From: VRUE01 sp963718775
Lineage (GTDB): Bacteria > Actinomycetota > Thermoleophilia > Solirubrobacterales > 70-9
Assembly (NCBI GenBank): GCA_963718775.1
Contig: OY970377.1
Location: 930,001-994,000 of the forward strand
Reading direction: 5' to 3'
Length of the DNA: 64,000 nt
Shown one piece after another: positions 18,504 to 26,638 of the stretch; within the stretch, counting starts at the first letter, position 1; each line of letters begins with the position of its first letter. The position numbers were made by a program, and so were the translations under genes. The notes beneath the pieces are model-generated. The model did no database searches and was not told the origin of the DNA. It saw nothing but the letters and a program-made list of their open reading frames with translations.

Positions 18504-19492
18504 GCAACCCGAGCCAGCGAGAGCGCGTAGTCGCAGTCCGAGTCGGTGAACCAGCCGCTCATCGCCAGGCCGGACTCCTCGTAGACGCGAGCGAGCCGCT
18601 CGTAGGTGAACTTCGTGGAGATCTCGGTCCGCATCTCCTCGCCGGCGGCGAAATCGACGGCCATGTCGAGGCCCTCGAGCCGGATCGTCTGCTCTGCCAG
18701 GGAACGCAGGCGAATGTCCATGCGGGCCTCTTCGACGTCGTAGCGGGCGACGTGCTCGAAGGCATCGAGGTCGAAGTCGGCGCCCAGCTCGCGGTTGAGC
18801 ACCCGCAGCACGTTCTTGTTGAACTCGGCGGTGACCCCGCTGGAGTCGTCGTAGGCCGCCTCGAGCCGCTCCGTTCCCTTGACCAGGTCGGTGCCGAGCA
18901 GGAGGCGGTCGTCGGGCCCCATCAGGGCCGCGAGGCGGGCCAGGAACTCACGGCGCGGGCCCGGATAGAGGTTGCCGACGGTGCCGCCGAGGAAGGCGAC
19001 GAGACGTCCGCCGCTGCCACGCGGGATCCGCTCGAGGTCGTTCTCGAAGTCACAGACGAGGCCGCGGATCGCCAGGCCGGGGTACTCCTCGACCAGGCAA
19101 TCGGCGGTCTCGTGGGTGATCTCCGCGGAGATGTCGACCGGGACGTAGGTCTCCAGGCAGCCGGCCTCGAGCATCGCGCTGAGCAGGTGGCGGGTCTTGG
19201 ACGCCGAGCCGGAGCCGAGCTCGACCAGCGTCTGCGGCTCGCCTGCCGCCGCGACTATCTCTGTGGCGCGCTCGGCAAGGATCGAGCGCTCCGCCCGGGT
19301 CGGGTAGTACTCGTCCAGCTCGGTGATCTGCTCGAAGAGCTGCGAGCCACGCTCGTCGTAGAAGTACTTCGGCGCCAGCTCCTTGGGCTCGCTGGAGAGG
19401 CCGGCGCGGACGTCGCGTCGCATCGCCGCGCCGGCGTCGGCGGCGAGGTGCACCTCGATCGCTATCTGCTCTGTGGTTGCCTCGGAATCCAA
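18500..19492 (-). CDS. egtD: L-histidine N-alpha-methyltransferase EgtD
   Basis: 330 residues, close to the known EgtD length. It trimethylates histidine to hercynine with three S-adenosylmethionine, the first step of ergothioneine synthesis. Visible motifs are APKYFYDERGSQLFEQITEL, YYPTRAERSIL, the SAM-binding LVELGSGSASKTRHLL and a C-terminal EISTKFTYERL. It lies 39 bp downstream of egtB and is clearly co-transcribed. No egtA, egtC or egtE is in the window. Confidence 0.95.
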   Translation of the reverse strand: MDSEATTEQIAIEVHLAADAGAAMRRDVRAGLSSEPKELAPKYFYDERGSQLFEQITELDEYYPTRAERSILAERATEIVAAAGEPQTLVELGSGSASKTRHLLSAMLEAGCLETYVPVDISAEITHETADCLVEEYPGLAIRGLVCDFENDLERIPRGSGGRLVAFLGGTVGNLYPGPRREFLARLAALMGPDDRLLLGTDLVKGTERLEAAYDDSSGVTAEFNKNVLRVLNRELGADFDLDAFEHVARYDVEEARMDIRLRSLAEQTIRLEGLDMAVDFAAGEEMRTEISTKFTYERLARVYEESGLAMSGWFTDSDCDYALSLARVA

Positions 19493-19531
19493 AGTCGTCT
19501 CAGTCCTCTACGCGGTTGGTCATGTTGTGGA

Positions 19532-20659
19532 TCAGGCGTCCCTCGCACAGCGGATGCCGGCGAAGATCTGGCGCCTCTGCGGCAGGTCCCAGTTGCGGAA
19601 GCTCGGCCGCATCAGGCTGCGATGGGTGGCCCACGAGCCACCCCGCAGGACCTTGTACTCGTCGCCGAAGAAGACCTCCGAGTACTCGCGGTACGGGAAC
19701 GCTTCGAAGCCCGCATAGGCGAGGAAGTCCGAGGCGGTCCACTCCCAGGCCTGGCCGACAGCCTCCAGGCGGTCGCTGGCGGCCTCCCACTCCTGCTCGG
19801 TCGGCAACCGCTTGCCGGCCCAGCGGGCGAAGACCTCGGCCTCGTGCCAGGAGACATGGAGGACGGGATGGGACGGCTGTACCGGGTCGCGACCCCCATT
19901 TGCAGTCCGCACCCATCCCCCGCCACCGTCTTCCTCCCAGTACTGCGGAGGCTCGGCGCCGGTCTCCCCCATGAACTCGATATACGTGCCGTTGGTCACC
20001 AAAGTTCGATCGATCTCAAAGGGCGCCAGCTCGACGCTGTGGCGGGGACGCTCGTTGTCATAGGCAAAGCCGCTGTCGAGCGCGCCGATCTCGTGCGCTC
20101 CGCCTTCGATCGCGACCATCTCGGGGGCGCCGGTCTCCAGGAGGGCGGAGGGACCAAGGTCGAGGCCCGCCGGGTCATAGCCGTCGACCAGCTGGAGGAG
20201 CTGCAGCATCGTCTCGTTGTGCTGCAACTCGTGGGCGAGCAGCATCTCGTAGACGAAGCCGTCGCGCAGCAGCGGGTCCTCGGAGCCTGGGCCGAGGTCG
20301 ACCTCGTCGAGCACCTCGAGGGTTCGCTCGCGCACGTCGGCGAGGTAGGCGCGCAACTCGGCGTCGCGCAGGATCGGCAGCTCGCCGCGGGTCTTGCGCG
20401 GATTCTCGATCGCGTCGTAGAAGCGGCCGAGCTCACCGTGCAGCGGCTCGCGACCGCCGATCGTCTGCACCAGCCAGAGCTCCTCGAAGTTGGCGATGTG
20501 GCCGAGATCCCAGGCCAGTGGGCTGAGGATCGGCGAGTAGACACGGTTGAGCTGCTCGTCGTCGAGCGGTTGGATCAGCTCCAATGTGCGGGTGCGAGCC
20601 TCGGCCAGGCGCTTCGCGATCGCTTCCTTGGAGCTTGACGTCACCTCGGTGGCGATCAC
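19532..20659 (-). CDS. egtB: Hercynine oxygenase / sulfoxide synthase EgtB
   Basis: 375 residues, shorter than the about 430 of mycobacterial EgtB. The N-terminal DinB_2 domain carries the iron-binding histidines H54, H143 and H147 (DLGHIANFEE and AHELQHNETM). The C-terminal formylglycine-generating-enzyme fold has HPVLHVSWHEAEVFARWAG, GKRLPTEQEWEAA, EWTASDF and KVLRGGSWAT. It couples a thiol (gamma-glutamylcysteine or cysteine) to hercynine. Absence of egtA and egtC nearby leaves the thiol donor open. It is the first gene of egtB-egtD; its start lies 48 bp from the 23-bp palindrome at 20708. Confidence 0.94.
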   Translation of the reverse strand: MIATEVTSSSKEAIAKRLAEARTRTLELIQPLDDEQLNRVYSPILSPLAWDLGHIANFEELWLVQTIGGREPLHGELGRFYDAIENPRKTRGELPILRDAELRAYLADVRERTLEVLDEVDLGPGSEDPLLRDGFVYEMLLAHELQHNETMLQLLQLVDGYDPAGLDLGPSALLETGAPEMVAIEGGAHEIGALDSGFAYDNERPRHSVELAPFEIDRTLVTNGTYIEFMGETGAEPPQYWEEDGGGGWVRTANGGRDPVQPSHPVLHVSWHEAEVFARWAGKRLPTEQEWEAASDRLEAVGQAWEWTASDFLAYAGFEAFPYREYSEVFFGDEYKVLRGGSWATHRSLMRPSFRNWDLPQRRQIFAGIRCARDA

Positions 20660-20707
20660 GAAACCCTAGCGATACCTGATTGCGGGGGTGTGAACTTCAC
20701 GCGAAAT

Positions 20708-20760
20708 CCGAACTGCATCAACTTCTCTATCCAGCAGATAGAGAAGTTGATGCAGTTCGG
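20708..20760. promoter_or_regulatory. Perfect 23-bp inverted repeat between egtB and SDR gene
   Basis: The arms 20708-20730 and 20738-20760 are exact complements around a 7-nt spacer CCAGCAG. The arm core reads CTGCATCAACTTCTC. It fills most of the intergenic region between divergent egtB and the SDR gene, ending 22 bp before the SDR ATG. A long operator is the simplest reading; as RNA it would form a very stable hairpin in the SDR leader. Confidence 0.75.
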
Positions 20761-20782
20761 GGGCGGTGTAGGGTGCTCGGCG

Positions 20783-21550
20783 ATGGAGGTCGCGGGCACA
20801 GGAGCGCTGGTCGCAGGGGGAGCCTCTGGACTGGGCGAGGCGACGGCGCGGGCGCTGGCCGAGGCCGGCGCAACCGTGACGATCGCCGACCTCAATGCCG
20901 AGAAGGGCGAGGCGCTGGCCGCTGAGCTGGGATCTGGCGCCAGCTTCATCGCCGCCGACGTGACCGACGAGGCTGCCGTCTCGGCCGCGGTCGAGCAGGC
21001 GGCGTCCGCCCCCGGCGGGCTGCGTGTCTCGGTCTGCTGCGCCGGGATCGGCTGGGCCGAGCGGGTAGCCCACAAGGGCGGCCCCCACAACCTCGAGTTC
21101 TTCTCCAAGGTGATCGCCGTCAACCTGATCGGCACCTTCAACGTGCTGCGCTTCTCAGCGGCGTCGATGAGCGAGAACGAGCCCGATGAGGAGGGCGAGC
21201 GCGGCGTCTGCGTCAACACCGCCTCGATCGCCGCCTATGACGGCCAGATCGGCCAGATCGCCTACGCGGCCTCCAAGGGCGGCATCGTCGGCATGACCCT
21301 GCCGGCGGCGCGCGACATGGCCTCGCGCGGCGTTCGCGTCGTCACCATCGCTCCCGGCCTCTTCGACACGCCGCTGCTCGCCGCCCTGCCCGAGGAGGCG
21401 CGCGAGGCGCTCGGCGCCGGCATCCCCTTCCCCTCGCGACTGGGCCGGCCCGCAGAGTACGCCCGCCTCGTCACCCAGATCGTCGCCAACCCGATGCTCA
21501 ACGGCGAGACGATCCGCCTCGACGGCGCCCTGCGGATGCCGCCGAAGTAG
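20783..21550 (+). CDS. Short-chain dehydrogenase, type II 3-hydroxyacyl-CoA dehydrogenase (HSD10-like)
   Basis: 255 residues. NAD-binding GGASGLGEATA near the N-terminus, then the CCAGIGWAER segment. The catalytic Ser lies in NTASIAAYDGQIGQ and the YxxxK in YAASKGG. The C-terminal part, VTIAPGLFDTPLL...PFPSRLG...GETIRLDGALRM, is characteristic of the HSD10 / 3-hydroxy-2-methylbutyryl-CoA dehydrogenase group, acting in branched fatty-acid or isoleucine breakdown. I chose the ATG at 20783, because an earlier in-frame ATG (20690) would force translation through the palindrome. Confidence 0.88.
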   Translation: MEVAGTGALVAGGASGLGEATARALAEAGATVTIADLNAEKGEALAAELGSGASFIAADVTDEAAVSAAVEQAASAPGGLRVSVCCAGIGWAERVAHKGGPHNLEFFSKVIAVNLIGTFNVLRFSAASMSENEPDEEGERGVCVNTASIAAYDGQIGQIAYAASKGGIVGMTLPAARDMASRGVRVVTIAPGLFDTPLLAALPEEAREALGAGIPFPSRLGRPAEYARLVTQIVANPMLNGETIRLDGALRMPPK

Positions 21551-21612
21551 CTCCGCGGGAGACCCGTGCTGCGCTAACCGTCATATGGACGGTCAATGCA
21601 GCACTGATCAGC

Positions 21613-22539
21613 TCAGTCAGTGCCTTCGGCCTCGGGATCGCGCCAGACGTGCTTGCGCCAAGGGGGACTGATCGCGAAGCGGGTTCCGCTTCCGACGGAG
21701 AGCTCCTCGAGCGGGATCAGGTGAACCTGACGGCCAGGGGTTAGTCGATCGCCGCTGTGATCGCCCGCGGCATTGCCGGCGTGGCTGCCGCCGGAGACGA
21801 GCAGGACTCGGGTCTCCGAGCCCCAACCGTCGCGAGGCCGGGCGCCCACCGCCTCGACGACGTCGTTGAGCAGGCCGATATCGGCGTCGGAAGCCCAATT
21901 GGAGACTCCCTGGTCGTGGTTGTAGCCGTTGTGCGACGAGGCGCGCTGGTCGACGCCGCCATCGGGCCGAATGCGAATCTGGACGGACTCCCAGTCGTCT
22001 TCGTGGAAGCCCTGCGCGCCAACCACCGGCACTCCACGCAGCGTGGCGCTGTCGGCGTAGTAGGTCCAGTACTGGAGGTAGAGATTGCCGGCCCGCGAGC
22101 CAGAGCAGTCGGCGCCATCCGCTTCCGTGCGCTCCGCCGCATCGACCCGGCAGTCGATGACGTGAACGAAAGCGGTGACCGGCAGCCCGGCGTCGCTGCG
22201 CCGCACTCGGCCCTCCTCCGCCCCATCGCCACAAGCCGTGGCGCGGCAACGCCGGAAGTCAACCGGAACCGCCCGCGACCCCTGCTCGAAGAGCAACGAT
22301 GGCATGTGCTCCCGAACCAGCTCACCGACTTCGGTCCCGTAAGCAGCGACCAGCACAGGCTCGTCCCCACAACCGTCGACGAATGCCGCAGCACAGAGAA
22401 TCCGCGCCCCAATCGCCTGAGCCAGAGCGGCCCCCGGTACCCGAACCCCCACCGCCACCATCCCGGCAAAGAGCAGCGAAACCAGGCAAACCAACCCAAC
22501 CCACTCGACAGTCCCCTGCCCCCGCTCACCTCGATGCAT
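21613..22539 (-). CDS. Secreted NPP1/Vps62-like protein with pilin-like N-terminus
   Basis: 308 residues. The start ERGQGTVEWVGLVCLV resembles the leader and hydrophobic helix of TadE/Flp-type pilin-like proteins (G before a T-V-E-like segment). The C-terminal domain has LYLQYWTYYADS, FHEDDWESVQIRI, SSHNGYNHDQG and VSGGSHAGNAAG, a pattern similar to NPP1 and Vps62 domains (YW...HEGDWE...SxGxHA). Four to six cysteines suggest export. Probably a cell-surface or secreted protein; activity unknown. Confidence 0.65.
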   Translation of the reverse strand: MHRGERGQGTVEWVGLVCLVSLLFAGMVAVGVRVPGAALAQAIGARILCAAAFVDGCGDEPVLVAAYGTEVGELVREHMPSLLFEQGSRAVPVDFRRCRATACGDGAEEGRVRRSDAGLPVTAFVHVIDCRVDAAERTEADGADCSGSRAGNLYLQYWTYYADSATLRGVPVVGAQGFHEDDWESVQIRIRPDGGVDQRASSHNGYNHDQGVSNWASDADIGLLNDVVEAVGARPRDGWGSETRVLLVSGGSHAGNAAGDHSGDRLTPGRQVHLIPLEELSVGSGTRFAISPPWRKHVWRDPEAEGTD

Positions 22540-22619
22540 ACCTCCCTAAGCCGCACCTGAGCTCTTCTCTCCCCCAAGGCGGAGCCTCACAGCCGAGATC
22601 CAGCCAGCCCGGCCACGAA

Positions 22620-22689
22620 GGCTCCAGCGGGATGCCCCTATCCAGGAACTCCCGCGAAGCGGCCTGGATAGGGGCATCCCGCCGGAGCC
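22620..22689. repeat. Long hairpin downstream of pntB
   Basis: The arms 22620-22646 and 22663-22689 pair at 26 of 27 positions around a 16-nt loop that itself contains CCCGCGAAGCGG. It lies 14 bp past the pntB stop on the minus strand. No T-run follows, so it may be a stability or Rho-linked 3'-end hairpin, or a relative of intergenic palindromes elsewhere in the genome. Confidence 0.65.
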
Positions 22690-22702
22690 CTACCCACCGA
22701 AC

Positions 22703-24118
22703 CTAGAGCTGCTGGATCTCGGCCGCGATGTCGGCCGCCGCCTGCTTGGCGTCAGCGAACAACATCGAAGTATTCGGTTCGTAGAAGAGGTCGTTGTCGA
22801 TGCCCGCAAACCCGGGGCTCAACGACCGCTTGATCACGATCACCTGCTGGGCCTGGTCGACTTCGATGATCGGCATGCCGGCGATCGGGCTGTCGGGATC
22901 GTTCTTGGCGGCCGGGTTGGTGACATCGTTGGCGCCAACGATCACGGCGACGTCGGTGCGCGGCATCTCGGGGTTGATCTCCTCCATCTCGCGGAGCTGC
23001 TCGTAGGGCACGTCAGCCTCGGCGAGCAGGACGTTCATGTGCCCCGGCATGCGGCCCGCGACCGGGTGGATCGCGTAGCTGACCGTGACGCCGCGCTTCT
23101 CGAGCTCGTCGCCGACCTCCTTGATCGCGTGCTGGGCCTGGGCGACGGCGAGGCCGTAGCCGGGCACGATCACGACCGTGTCGGCGTAGGCGAGCTTGAT
23201 CGCCGCGTCCTGGGCGCCGATCGAGACGTGGGGGCGTTCCTCGGTGCTGCCTCCCCCGCCTCCCGTGGGCGCGCCACCGAAGCCGGCGAAGAGGACGTTG
23301 GCAACCGAGCGATTCATCGCCGTCGCCATCTCCATCGTCAGGATCGTTCCCGAGGAGCCGACCAAGGTGCCGGCAACGATCAGCGCGACGTTGTCGAGCG
23401 CGAAGCCGGCGGCAGCGGCGGAGAGGCCGGTGAAGGCGTTGAGCAGCGAGATCACGACCGGCATGTCGGCGCCGCCGATCGGCAGCACGACGAGGTTGCC
23501 GAGCAGGCCGGCGGCGAGCAGGATGGCGATGAAGATCGCCTGCGAGGGATCGTCGTTGTTGACCGCGATGTTGACGCAGGCGGCGACGATGCCGATCAGC
23601 AGCACGACGTTGATCACCTGCTGCCCCGGCACCGCCAGTGGCCGGGTCGGGATCAGATCCTGGAGCTTGGCGAAGGCGATGTTCGAGCCCCAGAAGGAGA
23701 CCGAGCCGACGACGGCGGCGAAGAGGACCGGGATCAGGGTGTCGAGCGGGATCGTCTCGCCGAGCGAGATCCCGTGGCGGATCTCCGACCAGGCGATCAG
23801 GGCAACGGCGCCGCCGCCGACGCCGTTGTAGAGGGCGACCATCTGCGGCATCTCGGTCATCTGCACGCGGACCGAGGCGATCACGCCGATCGAGGTGCCG
23901 ATGCCGAGGCCGAGCGCGATCAGACCCCAGTTGCCGATCCCGTCGAGCAGCAGCGTCGTCACCACGGCGAGGGCCATGCCGACGGCGGCGACGAGGTTGC
24001 CCTGCTTGGCGGTGGTCGGGTGGGTACCGCGTTTGATCCCGATGATGAAGAGCGAGAAGGCGACGATGTAGAGCGCCGTGGCGGCGTCGCCGCCCGGCTG
24101 CAGGACTGCCTGGAGCAT
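22703..24118 (-). CDS. pntB: NAD(P) transhydrogenase subunit beta
   Basis: 471 residues. The subunit has nine or so membrane helices followed by the NADP-binding domain III (VIVPGYGLAVAQAQHAIKE, VAGRMPGHMNVLLAEADVP, IVGANDVTNPAA, KRSLSPGFAGIDN). It couples proton influx to NADPH formation from NADH. The start overlaps the pntAB stop by one base. The operon order (LLM gene, pntAA, pntAB, pntB) is the split three-gene form common in actinobacteria and alphaproteobacteria. Confidence 0.95.
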   Translation of the reverse strand: MLQAVLQPGGDAATALYIVAFSLFIIGIKRGTHPTTAKQGNLVAAVGMALAVVTTLLLDGIGNWGLIALGLGIGTSIGVIASVRVQMTEMPQMVALYNGVGGGAVALIAWSEIRHGISLGETIPLDTLIPVLFAAVVGSVSFWGSNIAFAKLQDLIPTRPLAVPGQQVINVVLLIGIVAACVNIAVNNDDPSQAIFIAILLAAGLLGNLVVLPIGGADMPVVISLLNAFTGLSAAAAGFALDNVALIVAGTLVGSSGTILTMEMATAMNRSVANVLFAGFGGAPTGGGGGSTEERPHVSIGAQDAAIKLAYADTVVIVPGYGLAVAQAQHAIKEVGDELEKRGVTVSYAIHPVAGRMPGHMNVLLAEADVPYEQLREMEEINPEMPRTDVAVIVGANDVTNPAAKNDPDSPIAGMPIIEVDQAQQVIVIKRSLSPGFAGIDNDLFYEPNTSMLFADAKQAAADIAAEIQQL

Positions 24119-24432
24119 CAGGAGCCGCCCTTCCCGTCAGCGTCGGCCTTCGGTTTCGGCTTTTTGGAGAACATGCCGAGCATGCGGTCGGTGACCATGA
24201 AGCCGCCGACGATGTTGATCGCGCCGAAGGCGATCGCGATCGTGCCGATGACGTACTCGAGCGGGTCGTTGGCGTAGCCGACGACGATCAGCCCACCGAG
24301 CATGACGATGCCGTGGATCGCGTTGGTCTGCGACATCAGCGGCGTGTGCAGGGTGGTCGGCACCTTGGAGATGACCTCGAAGCCGACGAAGGCGGCGAGG
24401 ACGAGGATCGTGATCTCAGTCATCAGACTCAT
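24118..24432 (-). CDS. pntAB: NAD(P) transhydrogenase subunit alpha part 2
   Basis: 104 residues with three membrane helices (TILVLAAFVGFEVISKVPTT, NAIHGIVMLGGLIVVG, AFGAINIVGGFMVTDRML). It forms part of the proton channel domain II with PntB. The N-terminal TPLMSQTNAIHG is typical. It overlaps pntAA by 4 bp (ATGA). Confidence 0.94.
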   Translation of the reverse strand: MSLMTEITILVLAAFVGFEVISKVPTTLHTPLMSQTNAIHGIVMLGGLIVVGYANDPLEYVIGTIAIAFGAINIVGGFMVTDRMLGMFSKKPKPKADADGKGGS

Positions 24433-25547
24433 TTCGCGGCCCTCTCGTTGCGGATCTCGCCGCCGTGGGTGATGCAGGCGGCAGCGACGATGTCGTCCTC
24501 GACGTCGACTTTGAGCTCGCCCTCGTCGGTGATCAGCAGGCCGAGCAGGTTCTCGAGGTTCTTGGCGTAGAGCTGCGACGCCGGCCGCGGCATCTCGCTG
24601 GCCAGGTTGCGCGGGCCGATCACCTTGACGCCGTTCTCGACCACGGTCTGGCCGGCCTCGGTCAGCTCGCAGTTGCCGCCGCTCTCGGCGGCGAGATCGA
24701 CGATCACCGAGCCGGGCTGCATGCCGCGCACCGCGTCGGCAGTGATCAGCAACGGCGCCGGACGCCCGGGGATCGCGGCGGTGGTGACGATCACGTCCTG
24801 CTTGGCGGCGTTCTCGCCAAGCGCGTCGCGCACCTGGGCGTTCTCCTCGTCGGTGAGCGGGCGCGCGTAGCCGCCCTCGCCCTCGGCGTCGGGGATGAAG
24901 TCGAGCTCCAGCGGACGGCCGCCGAGCGAGGCGATCTGCTCCCAGGCGGCGCGGCGAATGTCGAAGCCGGTGACGATCGCGCCGAGGCGCTTGGCAGTGG
25001 CGACGGCCTGCAGGCCGGCAACGCCGGCGCCGAGGACGAGGACCTTGGCCGGCGGAACGGTGCCGGCGGCGGTGGTCATCATGCCGAAGAAGCGGCCCGA
25101 CTCGCGGGCGGCGATCAGGGTCGCTGCGTAGCCGGCGGCGGCGGCCTGAGAGGAGAGCGCGTCCATCGCCTGGGCGCGGGTCGTGCGCGGGATCGCCTCC
25201 ATCGCGAAGCTGGTCACGCCGGCCTGGGCAAGCGCCTTGTTCGTCTCAGCCGCGGTCCACGGCGAGAGGTGGCCGATGAAGAGCTGGTTGGAGTTGAGGC
25301 GGCCGATCTCAGCGGCGGAAGGGGCGGCGACGCGAAGGACCACGTCGGCGCCCCACGTAACCTCGCCCTCGACGACCTCGGCCCCGGCCTCCGTGTACTG
25401 GGAGTCGGGATGGCCGGCTGCGTCGCCGGCGCCGGCCTCAACCACCACGTCGACCTTCTCGTTGGCGGCGAGCGACTTGACTACGTCAGGGACGAGCGCG
25501 ACACGGCGCTCCCCCTCGGCGGTCTCTTTCGGTACTCCGATCTTCAT
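24429..25547 (-). CDS. pntAA: NAD(P) transhydrogenase subunit alpha part 1
   Basis: 372 residues forming the soluble NAD(H)-binding domain I. It has MKIGVPKETAEGERRVALVP at the start, PRTTRAQAMDALSSQA, the Rossmann motif VLVLGAGVAGLQAVATAKRL, and GSVIVDLAAESGGNCELT. ATG at 25547 chosen because the conserved MKIGVPKE motif begins there. It lies 16 bp after the LLM gene stop, implying co-transcription. Confidence 0.95.
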   Translation of the reverse strand: MKIGVPKETAEGERRVALVPDVVKSLAANEKVDVVVEAGAGDAAGHPDSQYTEAGAEVVEGEVTWGADVVLRVAAPSAAEIGRLNSNQLFIGHLSPWTAAETNKALAQAGVTSFAMEAIPRTTRAQAMDALSSQAAAAGYAATLIAARESGRFFGMMTTAAGTVPPAKVLVLGAGVAGLQAVATAKRLGAIVTGFDIRRAAWEQIASLGGRPLELDFIPDAEGEGGYARPLTDEENAQVRDALGENAAKQDVIVTTAAIPGRPAPLLITADAVRGMQPGSVIVDLAAESGGNCELTEAGQTVVENGVKVIGPRNLASEMPRPASQLYAKNLENLLGLLITDEGELKVDVEDDIVAAACITHGGEIRNERAAK

Positions 25548-25563
25548 GCGGCGGCGGCGGAGA

Positions 25564-26610
25564 CTATGCGATGAGCGCCGCGAGGCGCTTCAAGGTGTGG
25601 AGCTGCTCGGCCCGCTCGGCATGGACTGGGGAGACAATCAGGCGATCGATACCGGCGCCACGGAAGCGCTCGACCCGCTCTGCCACCTCGGCCTCAGTGC
25701 CGACCAGCGAGGTCGCCTCGACGACCTCGTCGGGCACAGCCTCGAAGGCGCCGGCACGGTCGCCGTCCTGGAAACGGCGCTGCACCTCGTCGGCGACGTC
25801 GCCGAAGCCGAAGCGGTGGGCAAGGTCGACGTAGAAGTTGGTCTTGCGGCTGCCCATGCCGCCGAAGTAGAGGACGAGGCCGGCCTTGACGACGGCCTTG
25901 GCGGCGTCAAGGTCACCGTCGATCGCGACCTGCAGCGACGGCGAGACCTCGAGGTCGGAGCGCTGCCGGCCGCCTTTGGCGAAGCCGGCCTCGAGATGCT
26001 CGCCCCAGGTCTCCTCGAAGGCATCGACGCTGAAGAAGATCGGGATCCAGCCGTCGGCGATCTCGGCGGCCATCTCGACCGATTTGCGCCCGATCGCGCC
26101 GACGAAGACTGGGATCTGGTTGCGCTCGGGATGGAAGTTGAGCTTCAGCGCCTTTCCCTCGCCATCGGGTAGAGGCAGCTGGTAATGCTGGCCCTGATGA
26201 TCGACCGGCCCCTCGCGGGCGATGATCTCGCGAACGACTTCGATGTACTCGCGGGTCCGCCCCCAGGGCTTCGCGTAGGGAACGCCGTACCAGCCCTCGG
26301 AGACCTGCGGGCCCGAGGGGCCGAAGCCGAAGATGAAGCGGCCGCCGGAAAGCTTGTCGATCGTCGCCCCCGCCATCGCCGCAGCGGCGGGCGGGCGGGC
26401 GGGCACCTGCAGGATCGCGGCGCCGAGCTTGATCGTCGTCGTCTGCGGCGCCAGCCAAGCCAGCACGCTGACCACGTCGGAGCCGTAGGACTCCGCCGCC
26501 CAGACCGACTCGAAGCCGGCGTCCTCGGCGGCGCGGACCACCTCGAGGGCGTCCTCGCCAGCCGGGCCGATGCCCCAGTAGCCAAGGTTGAGTCCGAGCT
26601 TCAGTGCCAT
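25564..26610 (-). CDS. LLM class F420-dependent oxidoreductase
   Basis: 348 residues and uninterrupted. It starts LKLGLNLGYWG and has DAGFESVWAAESYGSDVVS, KLGAAILQVPARPPAAAAM, GGRFIFGFGPSGPQVSEGWYG and a C-terminal TEAEVAERVERFRGAGIDRL. This is the luciferase-like TIM barrel of F420-dependent enzymes. It is upstream of the transhydrogenase genes and probably co-transcribed, so a link between F420H2 and nicotinamide redox pools is plausible but unproven. Confidence 0.88.
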   Translation of the reverse strand: MALKLGLNLGYWGIGPAGEDALEVVRAAEDAGFESVWAAESYGSDVVSVLAWLAPQTTTIKLGAAILQVPARPPAAAAMAGATIDKLSGGRFIFGFGPSGPQVSEGWYGVPYAKPWGRTREYIEVVREIIAREGPVDHQGQHYQLPLPDGEGKALKLNFHPERNQIPVFVGAIGRKSVEMAAEIADGWIPIFFSVDAFEETWGEHLEAGFAKGGRQRSDLEVSPSLQVAIDGDLDAAKAVVKAGLVLYFGGMGSRKTNFYVDLAHRFGFGDVADEVQRRFQDGDRAGAFEAVPDEVVEATSLVGTEAEVAERVERFRGAGIDRLIVSPVHAERAEQLHTLKRLAALIA

Positions 26611-26638
26611 CCGAGACGGACCCTATTGAATAGGCGCA

